Origin: Hydrotalea sp. | Lineage (GTDB): Bacteria; Bacteroidota; Bacteroidia; Chitinophagales; Chitinophagaceae | DNA length: 64,000 nt | Direction of reading: 5' to 3' | Assembly (NCBI GenBank): GCA_022402565.1 | Contig: JAKRSC010000022.1 | Span: 62,001-126,000, forward strand | Shown: positions 17,822 to 27,779 of the stretch, piece after piece | Layout: each line of letters opens with the position of its first letter | Position numbering within the stretch: the first letter of the stretch is position 1 | The notes under the pieces: generated by a model | Told to the model about the DNA's origin: nothing | What the model saw: the letters and a program-made list of their open reading frames with translations, nothing else | Databases searched by the model: none | Made by a program: the position numbers and the translations under genes

Positions 17822-18559
17822 CTATAAAAGTAGTGCTGCTAGAATATAGTCAGCCAATAAAATCAAAATACAACTTACAACAACTGCACTTGTACTTGAC
17901 CTTCCTATTTCAAGTGCTCCACCTTTTACATGATATCCATAATAAGCAGGAACACTACTAATTATAAATGCAAAGGTGTATGCTTTATACAATGCGAAAT
18001 TGATATTATACAAATTCAAATTTTGTCTCAAGCCGGCATCATAAATTTCATTTGCCAAAATTCCTGCAGCTTCTCCCGCAATTCTACCTCCCCAAATGGC
18101 AACTACTGCAGAAATAACAATTAAACATGGAACAATAATGAGTGAACCTAGAATTTTAGGCATTATCAAAAAACTCTTGGTGTTAATGCCCATAATCTCT
18201 AATGCATCAATCTGCTCTGTAATACGCATATTACCTAGTTCACTAGCAATCTTGCTCCCAACTACCCCTGCTAATACAATACTTACAACTGTTGGCGATA
18301 ATTCTAAAATCACACTATCACGAACAATCTGTGCAATGGTTTGCTTGGGTACAAGTGGGCTCACTAATTGATAGGCTGTTTGAACTGTAGTTACCGCTCC
18401 TAAAAAGAAAGAGATAATCAATACAATTGGAAGTGCGCCATAGCCAATTTCAACACATTGATGCATGAGTTCTTTCCAATACATACGGTGATTCTCAGGA
18501 CGCCTGAACATTCCCCGCAACATGATTAAAAAGGCACCAAAGTGTTGAAAAAATAGCAT
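17822..18559 (-). CDS. MlaE/YrbE family ABC transporter permease
   Basis: 245-aa inner-membrane permease of the Mla/MCE lipid-transport type. The MlaE signature is clear: ELSPTVVSIVLAGVVGSKIASELGNM, then EQIDALEIMGIN, preceded by SFFLGAVTTVQTAYQL. Such permeases normally work with an ATPase and an MCE substrate-binding protein to move phospholipids between membranes; neither gene is adjacent here. It starts 29 nt after the malic enzyme stop. Confidence 0.9.
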   Translation of the reverse strand: MLFFQHFGAFLIMLRGMFRRPENHRMYWKELMHQCVEIGYGALPIVLIISFFLGAVTTVQTAYQLVSPLVPKQTIAQIVRDSVILELSPTVVSIVLAGVVGSKIASELGNMRITEQIDALEIMGINTKSFLIMPKILGSLIIVPCLIVISAVVAIWGGRIAGEAAGILANEIYDAGLRQNLNLYNINFALYKAYTFAFIISSVPAYYGYHVKGGALEIGRSSTSAVVVSCILILLADYILAALLL

Positions 18560-18588
18560 GATTAATTTTTATTCGTGCTTAAAGATAC

Positions 18589-20934
18589 TTATCTCTTCTT
18601 TTTTTTAAGCTTTTGCCACCATTTACTTCTTTGCACTTCCTCTTCAATATTTTTATGTTGCTTTGTTTGTGCATCAATTACTGCAATGAGCGACATGTTT
18701 ACAATATTTCGAACCGAGCTTCCTAATTGCAAAACATGCACTGGCTTTTTCATTCCAAGAAGTACTGGACCTATAGCATCATCGCCTCCAACATCTTTTA
18801 GCAAATTATACGCCACATTACCCGCAGTTAGATTTGGGAAAATAAGCACATTTACATCTTGGTCTACTAAATCACTGAAGGGATAGTTGTCTTTTAGAAT
18901 CTCTTTATTAAATGCTAAACTAGCTTGCATTTCTCCATCTACAATTAAGTTGGGCTGCTTAGCTTTTAATATGGCAGTTGCTTCTGCAACCAATCTTGCT
19001 TCTGGCGCATCACTGCTTCCGAAATTACTGAAGCTTAACATTGCAATACGAGGAACTAAATTAAAGTTGCGTACTTCTTTTGCAACCAACATAGCAATGT
19101 CTGCTAGCTCTTCTGCAGTTGGATTAAAGTTCACAGTTGTATCTGCCAAGAATAATGGTCCTTTCTTGGTTATCATTAAATACATGCCTGCAATTTTCTG
19201 AACGCCTTCCTCTGTCCCAATAATTTGCAACGCTGGGCGAATAGCTTCTGCATAATTTCTGGTTAATCCAGATAAAACAGCATCTGCTTGTCCCGTCTCA
19301 ACCATCATACAACCAAAATGATTTCGATCTTTCATGATCTTATAACTCTCGTACTGGTTGTATCCTTTGCGCTGACGCTTTTTGAAGAAAATTTCACCAA
19401 ATTTTTCTCTCTGCTCATCCATTTCTGCACTTCGCGGATCTATTACAGGAATATCTGTAATATCAATATTGTTTAAATCTGCTATCTGCTGAATCTTATT
19501 TGGATCACCTAATAAAATTGGATAGGCTATTCCTTCTTCATAAACTATACTAGCAGCCTTTAAAATTTTCTGGTTATCTGCTTCTGCAAATACAATTCGC
19601 TTAGGCTCCTTTCTTGCTTTGCTACCAATTATGCGTAATAACTGATTATCTTGACCAAGCCTTTTATCGAGTTCGGCTTTATAAGCACTCCAATCGGTGA
19701 TGTTTATTTGTGCTACGCCACTCTCTATTGCAGCTTTTGCAACTGCTGGAGCAACTGTAGATAACAACCTTGGGTCAACAGGCTTTGGTATGATATATTC
19801 ATTACCAAATGAAATATTTTTTTGGTTATAAGCCATGTTCACAATATCTGGCACAGGTGTTTTAGCCAACTCTGCCAAAGCTCGAACAGCGGCTAATTTC
19901 ATAGCTTCATTGATCTTTTTAGCACGCACATCTAATGCCCCTCTAAATATATAAGGGAATCCAAGTACATTGTTCACCTGATTGGGATAATCGCTTCGTC
20001 CTGTTGCCATGATCACATCGGGTCTTGCACCCATTGCATCTTCATAACTAATTTCAGGATCTGGATTGGCCATAGCAAAAACAATAGGGTTCTTTGCCAT
20101 GCTCTTAACCATTGCGGGCGTAATAACATTACCTACACTTAATCCAATAAATACATCTGCATTCTTTAATGCTGATTCTAGTGTCCAATGACTTTCCTCT
20201 GTTGCAAAAAATAATTTACCCTCATCTATTCCAGTTCTGCCTTTATGAATAACTCCTTTGCTATCGAATAACAAAATATTTTCTCTCTTTACTCCTAGCT
20301 CAATGTATAAGTGCAAACAAGAAAGTGCAGCAGCACCAGCACCATTCACTACCAAGCGCAACTTATCCATTTTTTTCTTCTGCAATTCTGCAGCATTCAA
20401 CAATGCAGCTGCGCTAATAATTGCTGTACCGTGCTGATCATCGTGCATGATCGGAATAGAAAGCTGCTCTTTTAATTTTTTCTCAATGTAAAAACATTCA
20501 GGCGCTTTAATATCTTCTAAGTTAATACCTCCAAATGTTGGCTCTAATGCTTTTACAATCTGAACAAATTTCTCCGGATCTTTCTCATTGATTTCAATAT
20601 CAAACACATCAATATCTGCAAACACTTTGAATAACACCCCCTTCCCTTCCATAACTGGCTTTCCAGCTTCCGGACCAATATCACCTAATCCTAACACTGC
20701 AGTTCCATTACTAATAACAGCTACTAAGTTTCCTTTTGCTGTGTATTTATACACGTCTTCCGGATTGGCTGCAATTTCTAAACAAGGTTCAGCGACACCC
20801 GGACTATAAGCAAGCGATAAATCTCTTTGCGATTTTGTTTCTTTAGTGGGAATCACTTCAATTTTTCCAGGTCTACCTTTTGCATGATAGTCCAATGCAT
20901 CTTGTCTCTTCGAATTTTTCTTACTATCTAACAT
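18589..20934 (-). CDS. maeB: NADP-dependent malic enzyme (MaeB type, with phosphotransacetylase-like domain)
   Basis: Oxidative decarboxylation of malate to pyruvate with NADPH formation. 781 aa in two parts: residues about 1-420 are the malic enzyme ([57 protein letters not shown]) and about 430-760 form a phosphotransacetylase-like regulatory domain ([54 protein letters not shown]). This fused arrangement and length are standard for MaeB. A TACATTTG -7 element lies 31 nt upstream. Confidence 0.95.
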   Translation of the reverse strand: MLDSKKNSKRQDALDYHAKGRPGKIEVIPTKETKSQRDLSLAYSPGVAEPCLEIAANPEDVYKYTAKGNLVAVISNGTAVLGLGDIGPEAGKPVMEGKGVLFKVFADIDVFDIEINEKDPEKFVQIVKALEPTFGGINLEDIKAPECFYIEKKLKEQLSIPIMHDDQHGTAIISAAALLNAAELQKKKMDKLRLVVNGAGAAALSCLHLYIELGVKRENILLFDSKGVIHKGRTGIDEGKLFFATEESHWTLESALKNADVFIGLSVGNVITPAMVKSMAKNPIVFAMANPDPEISYEDAMGARPDVIMATGRSDYPNQVNNVLGFPYIFRGALDVRAKKINEAMKLAAVRALAELAKTPVPDIVNMAYNQKNISFGNEYIIPKPVDPRLLSTVAPAVAKAAIESGVAQINITDWSAYKAELDKRLGQDNQLLRIIGSKARKEPKRIVFAEADNQKILKAASIVYEEGIAYPILLGDPNKIQQIADLNNIDITDIPVIDPRSAEMDEQREKFGEIFFKKRQRKGYNQYESYKIMKDRNHFGCMMVETGQADAVLSGLTRNYAEAIRPALQIIGTEEGVQKIAGMYLMITKKGPLFLADTTVNFNPTAEELADIAMLVAKEVRNFNLVPRIAMLSFSNFGSSDAPEARLVAEATAILKAKQPNLIVDGEMQASLAFNKEILKDNYPFSDLVDQDVNVLIFPNLTAGNVAYNLLKDVGGDDAIGPVLLGMKKPVHVLQLGSSVRNIVNMSLIAVIDAQTKQHKNIEEEVQRSKWWQKLKKKKR

Positions 20935-20965
20935 GAAAATTTAAAAATTAGAATAAAATAAAAGG

Positions 20966-20973
20966 CAAATGTA
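20966..20973 (-). promoter_or_regulatory. Probable -7 promoter element of the malic enzyme gene
   Basis: Complement of CAAATGTA gives TACATTTG, matching TAnnTTTG, and it is followed by G/C bases (CC). It lies 31 nt before the ATG. No TTG was found at the expected distance upstream, so confidence is moderate. Confidence 0.45.
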
Positions 20974-21092
20974 GGTGATTATTACCAGAGGATAAGAAGC
21001 TGTAAAACAACCACTTGTCAGAATAAGTTTAGAATTACAAAAATTTATTCGAATTACTTATAACCTAATCGCATAGCAAAAATTTACTAACA

Positions 21093-21722
21093 TTAGAAGA
21101 CTAAAATTTTAGAGAAGCCCTGTCGAATTGCCCATCTAGCTAAAGCTCGCTTACAATCAATATTGGTTTTTTCCTTAATACTTTTTGCATAATTATCTAC
21201 ACTGCGTGGATGAACACCCATTAAGTGCGCTATTTCACTATCATTTAAGAAAGTACCAAGCCAAACTAAATACTCAATTTCTCTACTGGAAAGCCTTAAT
21301 TCACTATTTGCAGTAAAATGATCACTTATTGGTAACACTGCTTGGTAAGGTTGTTTATAAACCTTAATTAAAGTAGATTTAACAATATTTGGATCTAAAC
21401 TGAGTTTATTAATAAAATCGTAGGCACCAACATTGAGCATTTGTCTAATAATATTTTCCCTTTCAGTATCAGAAACTGCAATGGTTTTTATTTCGCTAAA
21501 TTGCCTACCTAGAGCAAGAGTAGTTGTTACTCCATCTATGTAATCCATCATTATATCTACTAGTATTATGTCTGGTTTTACTTCTTTCGAATGTAACCAC
21601 CTAAATAAGTGAACTGAATTAGTCGCAGTAAAAACTACTTCAGCTATATATGTTTTGCTAATACAATCTGTAAGTTCTCTTATTTCGAATTTATTATCAT
21701 CGACAATGGCCACTTTATACAT
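21093..21722 (-). CDS. NarL/LuxR-type response regulator (orphan)
   Basis: 209 aa. The receiver domain has acidic residues D8-D9 and phospho-acceptor D56 in IILVDIMMD; a conserved Lys is in YDFINK. The C-terminal HTH (about 140-205) reads LSSREIEYLVWLGTFLNDSEIAHLMGVHPRSVDNYAKSIKEKTN, the LuxR-type pattern. No histidine kinase is adjacent. It is divergent from the secreted-peptide/GLPGLI gene group across a 440-bp gap and could regulate it, but that is only suggested by position. Confidence 0.88.
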   Translation of the reverse strand: MYKVAIVDDNKFEIRELTDCISKTYIAEVVFTATNSVHLFRWLHSKEVKPDIILVDIMMDYIDGVTTTLALGRQFSEIKTIAVSDTERENIIRQMLNVGAYDFINKLSLDPNIVKSTLIKVYKQPYQAVLPISDHFTANSELRLSSREIEYLVWLGTFLNDSEIAHLMGVHPRSVDNYAKSIKEKTNIDCKRALARWAIRQGFSKILVF

Positions 21723-22161
21723 AGGAACGTCAATTATAATATTTGCAATCTATGAAAATCTGACTAAAAATATACTACTCAATCACTACAGTCTTATCAA
21801 TTTGATATTTTGCACAATTACTAAATCGCTTCAATAATTTGAAGTTTACGAAAAGAATGTAGATAAAGCTACTTTAATTCTTATGCCTAGGAAATATCCC
21901 TTTTTTTCAATAATTACGGGAGAAGCACATTGTTTGGTATTTTCATAATCGATATCTTCATTCTTGTAATGGCTGACGAGTCATTTGGGTTATGCAGAAA
22001 TACCATTCTAAATAGCTGTTAGAAGAACTGTTTATGATTTAATAGTGATGAATTAAATCTTAATTTATTTTCTTAAACATCACATAAGGAAATAAGGGTT
22101 ATTACCCTCCGGCATATTGCCAAAACCATTGTTTAATGGCTTATATAATAAAACTAAAAAA
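21723..22161. other. Non-coding divergent intergenic region
   Basis: About 440 bp between the response regulator gene and the small secreted-peptide gene. No ORF is convincing on either strand. The only structure seen is a short hairpin AGGGT-TATT-ACCCT (22095-22108), 54 nt upstream of the peptide start, which may be an operator or a 5' leader structure. I could not place a clear TAnnTTTG promoter. Confidence 0.5.
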
Positions 22162-22437
22162 ATGAAAAAATTGTTTTTTTTGACTCTTATTGCATCAGTT
22201 AGCTTTAGTGCGCTGAAAGCCGCTAATACAACTAAATCAAATACAGAACGTCATCTCATTGAAGTTTGTTCACAAAAACAAAGTTTTTTTGCTAACTGCG
22301 GTGGCGGAAAGCAGATAGAAATTGCTGTTGTCACTATTTTCTATGACTGCTCATCAGGGAAGATCTCAAATACAGACATATGGCAGTCTGGTAAAACTTG
22401 TGATGATACTGAAGTTCCTCAAGAAGTTCCATTTTAG
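22162..22437 (+). CDS. Small secreted four-cysteine peptide
   Basis: 91 aa. The frame is open from 22117, but the ATG at 22162 gives a normal signal peptide (MKKLFFLTLIASVSFSALKA). The mature part of about 70 residues has four cysteines (C36, C46, C63, C80), an NCGGG motif and an acidic Pro-rich tail (TEVPQEVPF). An even cysteine number outside the cytoplasm suggests disulfides. It does not match a family I know. It is followed by a terminator-like hairpin and then a GLPGLI gene. Confidence 0.65.
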   Translation: MKKLFFLTLIASVSFSALKAANTTKSNTERHLIEVCSQKQSFFANCGGGKQIEIAVVTIFYDCSSGKISNTDIWQSGKTCDDTEVPQEVPF

Positions 22438-22446
22438 CATAAGAAA

Positions 22447-22480
22447 AAGGTTGGCAATTTTTTGCTAACCTTACTTTTAA
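22447..22480 (+). terminator. Rho-independent terminator-like hairpin after the secreted-peptide gene
   Basis: AAGGTTGGCAA (22447-22457), TTTT loop, TTGCTAACCTT (22462-22472) with one mismatch, then ACTTTTAAATT. It lies 10 nt after the peptide stop and may partly uncouple the GLPGLI and outer-membrane genes from it. Confidence 0.65.
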
Positions 22481-22507
22481 ATTAGATAAAATCAACGTCT
22501 TTCATTT

Positions 22508-23284
22508 ATGAAAACTAAAATTATACTCATTTTAATCACCACTAACATACTTGTTTCAATTTCATCTACTGCTCAAACTAAATCAAAGATTTGCCATGTT
22601 GTTTATAAGAATAAAAACAATAGTGGCTGGAATTATTTAAGCTACTTTGATGAAGTAAAAGTTCTATTTACTATGCGTCATTATTATGAAACGGTGCGTG
22701 ATTTTCCTGTATATAAGGATAATCAGGTATTTAAATCAAACGATACTGTTTTATATAAAAAGGAATATTATGAGCATTTGAATTATGTAAGAAAAACAGA
22801 TGAAAATGCAAAACATGCAATCAATGAAAGGTATTATACTTCGAATATTGTTAGAAGAAATCTTTTCTTTGTAAATGATCCTAAGGCATACTTGTTAATT
22901 GATACTTTACAAGAGAACCTTAATTGGGAAATTGAACAAGACACTTTGAGTATATTAGGTTTTATATGTCAAAAAGCAGTAACCAAATACAAAAATATAA
23001 CTTATCATGCCTACTTTACCATAGAAATACCATTTTCAGGAGGACCATTTAACTTCAGAGGGCTTCCTGGACTGATATTAAAAATAGATAGTGAATCAGG
23101 CAAAATAGGCTACGTTGCTAAAGAAATTATTTATCCTTATAGCGGAAATATAGTTTCATTAAAATCAGATGCTACAATCATTTCTAAAGCTGAAAGTGAA
23201 AAGCTTGCAGCAGAAAGTAGCAAAAAATCTTTGGAAGCCCTAAATCTATTCCTAACTAATCCACAAAGTGGAAACAAACAATAA
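22508..23284 (+). CDS. GLPGLI family protein
   Basis: 258 aa with a signal peptide (MKTKIILILITTNILVSISSTAQT). The family hallmark FSGGPFNFRGLPGLILKI lies at about 178-195, preceded by the usual KYKNITYHAYFT segment. GLPGLI proteins are secreted or periplasmic, common in Bacteroidota, of unknown function, and often precede a large CarboxypepD_reg outer-membrane protein, as here (36-nt gap). A KAESEKLAAESSKKSLEAL helix is at the C-terminus. Confidence 0.9.
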   Translation: MKTKIILILITTNILVSISSTAQTKSKICHVVYKNKNNSGWNYLSYFDEVKVLFTMRHYYETVRDFPVYKDNQVFKSNDTVLYKKEYYEHLNYVRKTDENAKHAINERYYTSNIVRRNLFFVNDPKAYLLIDTLQENLNWEIEQDTLSILGFICQKAVTKYKNITYHAYFTIEIPFSGGPFNFRGLPGLILKIDSESGKIGYVAKEIIYPYSGNIVSLKSDATIISKAESEKLAAESSKKSLEALNLFLTNPQSGNKQ

Positions 23285-23320
23285 TTCTAAGCAAAGTTTG
23301 GTTGAATATGGTTTTATAAA

Positions 23321-26032
23321 ATGAAAAAAAGAATCATACTATTATTTGCATTAATTCAAGTTACCATATTTCTTCACAGTCAAGTAAGAATTGTTAAAGG
23401 TGTCGTTTTACATGGGCAAACCCCAATAGCAAATGCTTCTGTTAAAGCCTTAGCCAAAGATTCTTCCGGACTTGTCAAATATTTTTCAATCACTGATACA
23501 ATGGGAGTTTTCATTTTAAAAATTCCAAGTACAGAAAAAGAAGTACTTTGTTTACAAATTAGTAATGTAGGTTATGTTACATATAATAAATTATTGTTTT
23601 TCCCATATTCAATAAATTTTATAAATATAGAATTACAACAACAACATAAAGAATTACCAAGTATTAATATTAAATCACTATTGCCAATTGTACAAAAAGG
23701 AGATACAACAACATATAAAGTACAAGCTTTTGAAAAAGGCAACGAGCAAAATATTGGAGATTTATTGAAAAGACTACCAGGTTTACAAATAGATCAAAAT
23801 GGCAGAGCAAGTTTTAATGGTAAACCTATTAGCAGAATATTAATTGAAGGTGACGATTTATTTAATAGCAACTATGAAACATTAATCAATAATACAGGCA
23901 CAAGTGGACTAGACCAAATTGATTTAATTGAAAACTATGCTGATACAACACAATTAAAAAATAAGAACTCAAAGGGTACTGAAACAGTAATTAACTTAAA
24001 GTACAAGCAAAAAAAAGTAAAAATATTTGGTAATTCAAGTTTTGGGCTAGGAATACCCATTGAAACACATGAAATAAAACTTAGCCTTGTTAGCATCTTA
24101 AAAAAAAATAAATTCGTTATAACAGCTAATAAAAATACAGTAGGTGTTTTAGCAAATAGCTTGAATGGAAATGAAAGTGATTTTAAGATGATTACGAATA
24201 AAAACTTTAGCTCATATACAAGAATAATTAACCCCGCCCCCCCTGTTAGACTTTCTGATGTTGTACCCATAAATGTAAACTCAAGCAGGGTTTTTGATAA
24301 TAATAGTTTGTATTTAACTTTCAATCAAAAGAATACATTATCACAGAGAGTAACAATAAGAACAATTGCCAACTTAATTTCTGATAATTATAATCAAATC
24401 CAAAATACAACACGAATTAGTAACAATACAGAACAACCTTTAACCATTAAACAATACAACAAAATGGGCAAAGAAAACCATTTGTTTTATTTTCTTAATG
24501 AGTTTACTTTTTTACATTCTAAAAGATGGCAAACTACTCTTTCAATTGATATAAACAATCTACAACTAAAACAACAACAAGCTGGTATTTTTCAAATCTT
24601 ACCCTTAACCCAAAAAATAGCACAAAGTACCAATCAGTTAAATATTACAGCAACATCAACTATTTTAATTTTACCTAATAAAAAGATTTCTTTTACTGGT
24701 TTATTAAATAGCTTTAAACTTAGTAACATTTATAATATAACACCTCCATTTTTTGATAGTTTATTTAAACCAGATGGTTTGTTCAATAATTTAGAACAAA
24801 ATTTTCGTAATAAAGCAAATACCGCTATACTAGAAATAAACTACTCTTACTCCAGAACCAATACAAACTATAATATACAGTTTACATTTTCGCATGAAAA
24901 AAATAAAATTAAAAATAATGTAAAGATATATAATGATGCAGACAATAAACAAGATTTTTTCACTGATATATTTAATAGACCAAATATTTTTCGAAAAAAA
25001 CAATATGGCTTACTTTTTAGTATCAATAAAACTGTAAATACTAAAATTCAAAGTACACTTTCGTTAGAATTACAGTTAGCGCAATTAAACAATCACCAAC
25101 TTAAGCCGAAATCTATCATTTCGATTGAAAGATTTTTAGTATTACCATCTTTTAATTTTAAATACAAAATATCCAAAAAAAGTAGCTTTTTTTTGGCCTC
25201 CCAATTTACTCCGATTTTCCCTAGTGCAAATACTATGCATACAGGTCTATTCTTTTCTGCTCCTACTTCTATTAATATTGGTACCAATCAGTTTAATATC
25301 AATAAAGGTTATACAATAAATAGCAGTTTGATGCATTTTGATCCAACTAAAAAAGGCTTGATTGCTAGTACTTACATTTTTCATACAAATAATCCCACCA
25401 ACTACTATAGCAGTACAAATAATAGAGGATTATTTACATTTTCAAATTTATTATTAAACAATGAAAAAAATAGTTTTTTCACCCTTGGAATTAGAGGAGA
25501 GAAAAGCCTCCAGAAAATTAAAAGTTCACTAATATTGAATATTGTTAACTCAACAGCAAGATTACCGAATGTGCTTGGAGGGCTTAATGTTATTAGCAAA
25601 ATTCATACAATTAATTCAGAATTCCGATATAAAACTAATTGGAAATCTTGGTTTAATGTTAACACAGGTATATTGCTTCAACAACAGCAACAAAATACTT
25701 TTTTTGAAAAGAGTAAACTAAGCAATTTTAAAACAATAGATTTTATTTATAATACAGGTATAACTTTTACTCTAAATGAGACGTTTATTATTGATTTACA
25801 ATTAGATTACTTAAAAAATACGCAAACTACTCAGAATACGAACACTTTATTATTTGCGGACTTTCAAGCTAGATTTATGCTCAGCAAAAGTTTAAATCTG
25901 GGCATATTGCTTAGAAACATTAATAATGTAAAAGAATATAGTACCGCTTCAATTAATCCATTTGAAAAAAGTATAAATGTGATTCAACTGCGACCTTTTT
26001 TTGGATTGATTAATTTAGGTTTAAAATTCTAA
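23321..26032 (+). CDS. Outer-membrane beta-barrel protein with carboxypeptidase-like N-terminal domain
   Basis: 903 aa. Signal peptide ends near HSQ (about residue 21). A carboxypeptidase-regulatory-like domain (about 22-110: VKGVVLHGQTPIANASVKAL) is followed by a plug-like region with IGDLLKRLPGLQIDQNGRASFNGKPISRILIEG at about 144-176. The rest is a long Asn/Ser/Lys-rich beta-barrel ending in the aromatic-flanked LINLGLKF. It resembles TonB-receptor-like proteins, but a TonB box is not evident and it may belong to the outer-membrane beta-barrel family partnered with GLPGLI proteins. Coding is strikingly AT-rich compared with the housekeeping genes downstream. Confidence 0.8.
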   Translation: MKKRIILLFALIQVTIFLHSQVRIVKGVVLHGQTPIANASVKALAKDSSGLVKYFSITDTMGVFILKIPSTEKEVLCLQISNVGYVTYNKLLFFPYSINFINIELQQQHKELPSINIKSLLPIVQKGDTTTYKVQAFEKGNEQNIGDLLKRLPGLQIDQNGRASFNGKPISRILIEGDDLFNSNYETLINNTGTSGLDQIDLIENYADTTQLKNKNSKGTETVINLKYKQKKVKIFGNSSFGLGIPIETHEIKLSLVSILKKNKFVITANKNTVGVLANSLNGNESDFKMITNKNFSSYTRIINPAPPVRLSDVVPINVNSSRVFDNNSLYLTFNQKNTLSQRVTIRTIANLISDNYNQIQNTTRISNNTEQPLTIKQYNKMGKENHLFYFLNEFTFLHSKRWQTTLSIDINNLQLKQQQAGIFQILPLTQKIAQSTNQLNITATSTILILPNKKISFTGLLNSFKLSNIYNITPPFFDSLFKPDGLFNNLEQNFRNKANTAILEINYSYSRTNTNYNIQFTFSHEKNKIKNNVKIYNDADNKQDFFTDIFNRPNIFRKKQYGLLFSINKTVNTKIQSTLSLELQLAQLNNHQLKPKSIISIERFLVLPSFNFKYKISKKSSFFLASQFTPIFPSANTMHTGLFFSAPTSINIGTNQFNINKGYTINSSLMHFDPTKKGLIASTYIFHTNNPTNYYSSTNNRGLFTFSNLLLNNEKNSFFTLGIRGEKSLQKIKSSLILNIVNSTARLPNVLGGLNVISKIHTINSEFRYKTNWKSWFNVNTGILLQQQQQNTFFEKSKLSNFKTIDFIYNTGITFTLNETFIIDLQLDYLKNTQTTQNTNTLLFADFQARFMLSKSLNLGILLRNINNVKEYSTASINPFEKSINVIQLRPFFGLINLGLKF

Positions 26033-26139
26033 ATAATTCCTAAGAAGATATTACATAAATAGCAATCATCTAATTTGATGTTAATGATTTTATACATTTT
26101 TTTGGCAATACAATTGTCAATACAGCTTTAAAAAATATT

Positions 26140-27348
26140 TTATCTCAATGCACTATAAAAAAAATTTAGCTTAGCACCTAACCAAGCCATATTAGCAACT
26201 CCTATTGCAATAGCACTTTCATCTATATCAAACAATGGAGTATGTACATTATGTATTATTCCTTTTGCTTCATTACGAACGCCTAAGCGAAAAAAGCATC
26301 CTGGAATTTGCTGTGTGTAAAAACCAAAGTCTTCTGCCCCCATGCGCATTTCTGTTTCTTCTACTTGTAAATCACCCATCATCTCTTTCGCTAAATCCCA
26401 GGCTTGCTGAGTAAGAACCGGATCATTATCAACTGTTGGATAACCAACATCAATATGCACATCGGCTACAGCACCCATGCCCTCAACAAGCATTTTCGTT
26501 TGCTTTCTAATTAAATCATGCGCTTTAAATCGCCATGCTTCATCCATTGCTCGAAATGTTCCCATCAATTTCACTTCACTAGGAATTACATTGGTGGTAT
26601 GCCCACCTTGTATGGAACAGATGGATAATACAGAGGGTGAAACAGGATTATTATTTCTACTAATTACTTGTTGTAAAGAAGTAATTAAATGGCTCGCTAC
26701 CAAAATGGTATCTACTGTAAGATGAGGCGCAGCTGCATGTCCACCCGCACCTTTTATAGTAATATAAATTTCATCTGCACTAGCCATAACCCTACCCGAA
26801 CGGAAACTTAATTTACCAACTTCCAATCCTGGATGAACATGTAAACCAACAATACCCATTGGCTTCGGATTTTCTAAAACTCCTTCTTTAATCATTAAGC
26901 TGGCACCACCCGGATTCTTTTCTTCTCCTAATTGAAAAATTAACTTTATGGTACCATCCCATTCTGATGCAAACTCTTGTAAAATTTTAGCAGCACCTAA
27001 TAAGATAGTTGTATGCACATCGTGACCGCAAGCATGCATAACACCTGGTACTCTAGAAGCATAAGGCACTTTATTTTCTTCATGAATTGGCAATGCATCC
27101 ATATCTGCTCGTAAAGCAATAACACGCTCTGAAGGTTTACCACCTTTTAATATTCCAACCACACCTGTACCAGCCAATACTTGAAATGGAATACCCATTT
27201 CCTTCAATGCAGATTGAACATACGCAGATGTTGCAGTTTCCTGAAAACTTAATTCAGGGTTTGCATGTAAATGTCTTCTGATACCAATGAAATCATTCAA
27301 AAGTTCATTGGATCTATTCTTTATTCTTAGTTGTAAACTTTCACTCAT
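26140..27348 (-). CDS. M20 family amidohydrolase
   Basis: 402-aa zinc-dependent amidohydrolase of the N-acyl-amino-acid/hippurate hydrolase type. Motifs: ALRADMDALPI at 78-88, HACGHDVHTT at 105-114 (metal Cys/His), LIFQLGEEKNPGGASLMI, GLHVHPGLEVG, RMGAEDFGFY, and a C-terminal HNVHTPLFDID. The start overlaps the stop of the upstream SPOR gene as ATGA, so translation is coupled. The exact acyl substrate cannot be told. Confidence 0.92.
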   Translation of the reverse strand: MSESLQLRIKNRSNELLNDFIGIRRHLHANPELSFQETATSAYVQSALKEMGIPFQVLAGTGVVGILKGGKPSERVIALRADMDALPIHEENKVPYASRVPGVMHACGHDVHTTILLGAAKILQEFASEWDGTIKLIFQLGEEKNPGGASLMIKEGVLENPKPMGIVGLHVHPGLEVGKLSFRSGRVMASADEIYITIKGAGGHAAAPHLTVDTILVASHLITSLQQVISRNNNPVSPSVLSICSIQGGHTTNVIPSEVKLMGTFRAMDEAWRFKAHDLIRKQTKMLVEGMGAVADVHIDVGYPTVDNDPVLTQQAWDLAKEMMGDLQVEETEMRMGAEDFGFYTQQIPGCFFRLGVRNEAKGIIHNVHTPLFDIDESAIAIGVANMAWLGAKLNFFYSALR

Positions 27349-27767
27349 TGTAAATCTTGCTCATCGGTGAATGTATATTCAATGCCATCATCCACCACAT
27401 ACACGCCTTGCGGATAAAAACGCATGAGTTGCTTTCTCAATTTCTCTGCTTCTTCTCTCTTCAAAAAATTGCCAATCCTTACTTTGAAATAAGGTGCCTG
27501 GAACATGATATAGCTTTTATGTTCAGGAAATCTGGAAAGCAATTCTGATTTCACCCTGGTTGCATCATCTCTTTTATTCGTATTAATCACCTGCACACGA
27601 AATCCTTTTACAGAACCGCTGCTGGTGAGTAAAGCACTGCGCTTATTAATAATTGCTTGTCGTTCAGTCAAGCTTTGCATACGTGGATCCTGGCGGACCA
27701 CAATTGTATCAGAAGCATATAAATCTGACAATAAAAAAACCAAACAGCAAATGAGCAGGTATCTCAT
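27345..27767 (-). CDS. Secreted SPOR-domain protein
   Basis: 140 aa. Signal peptide (MRYLLICCLVFLLSDLYA), then a SPOR-like domain at about 55-128: GFRVQVINTNKRDDATRVKSELLSRFPEHKSYIMFQAPYFKVRIGNF, with the typical Q-V-x-N and YFKVRIG blocks. SPOR domains bind denuded glycan strands in peptidoglycan. It overlaps the downstream amidohydrolase gene by 4 nt and starts 12 nt after the deoC stop. Confidence 0.85.
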   Translation of the reverse strand: MRYLLICCLVFLLSDLYASDTIVVRQDPRMQSLTERQAIINKRSALLTSSGSVKGFRVQVINTNKRDDATRVKSELLSRFPEHKSYIMFQAPYFKVRIGNFLKREEAEKLRKQLMRFYPQGVYVVDDGIEYTFTDEQDLQ

Positions 27768-27779
27768 AATAGATGTTGT

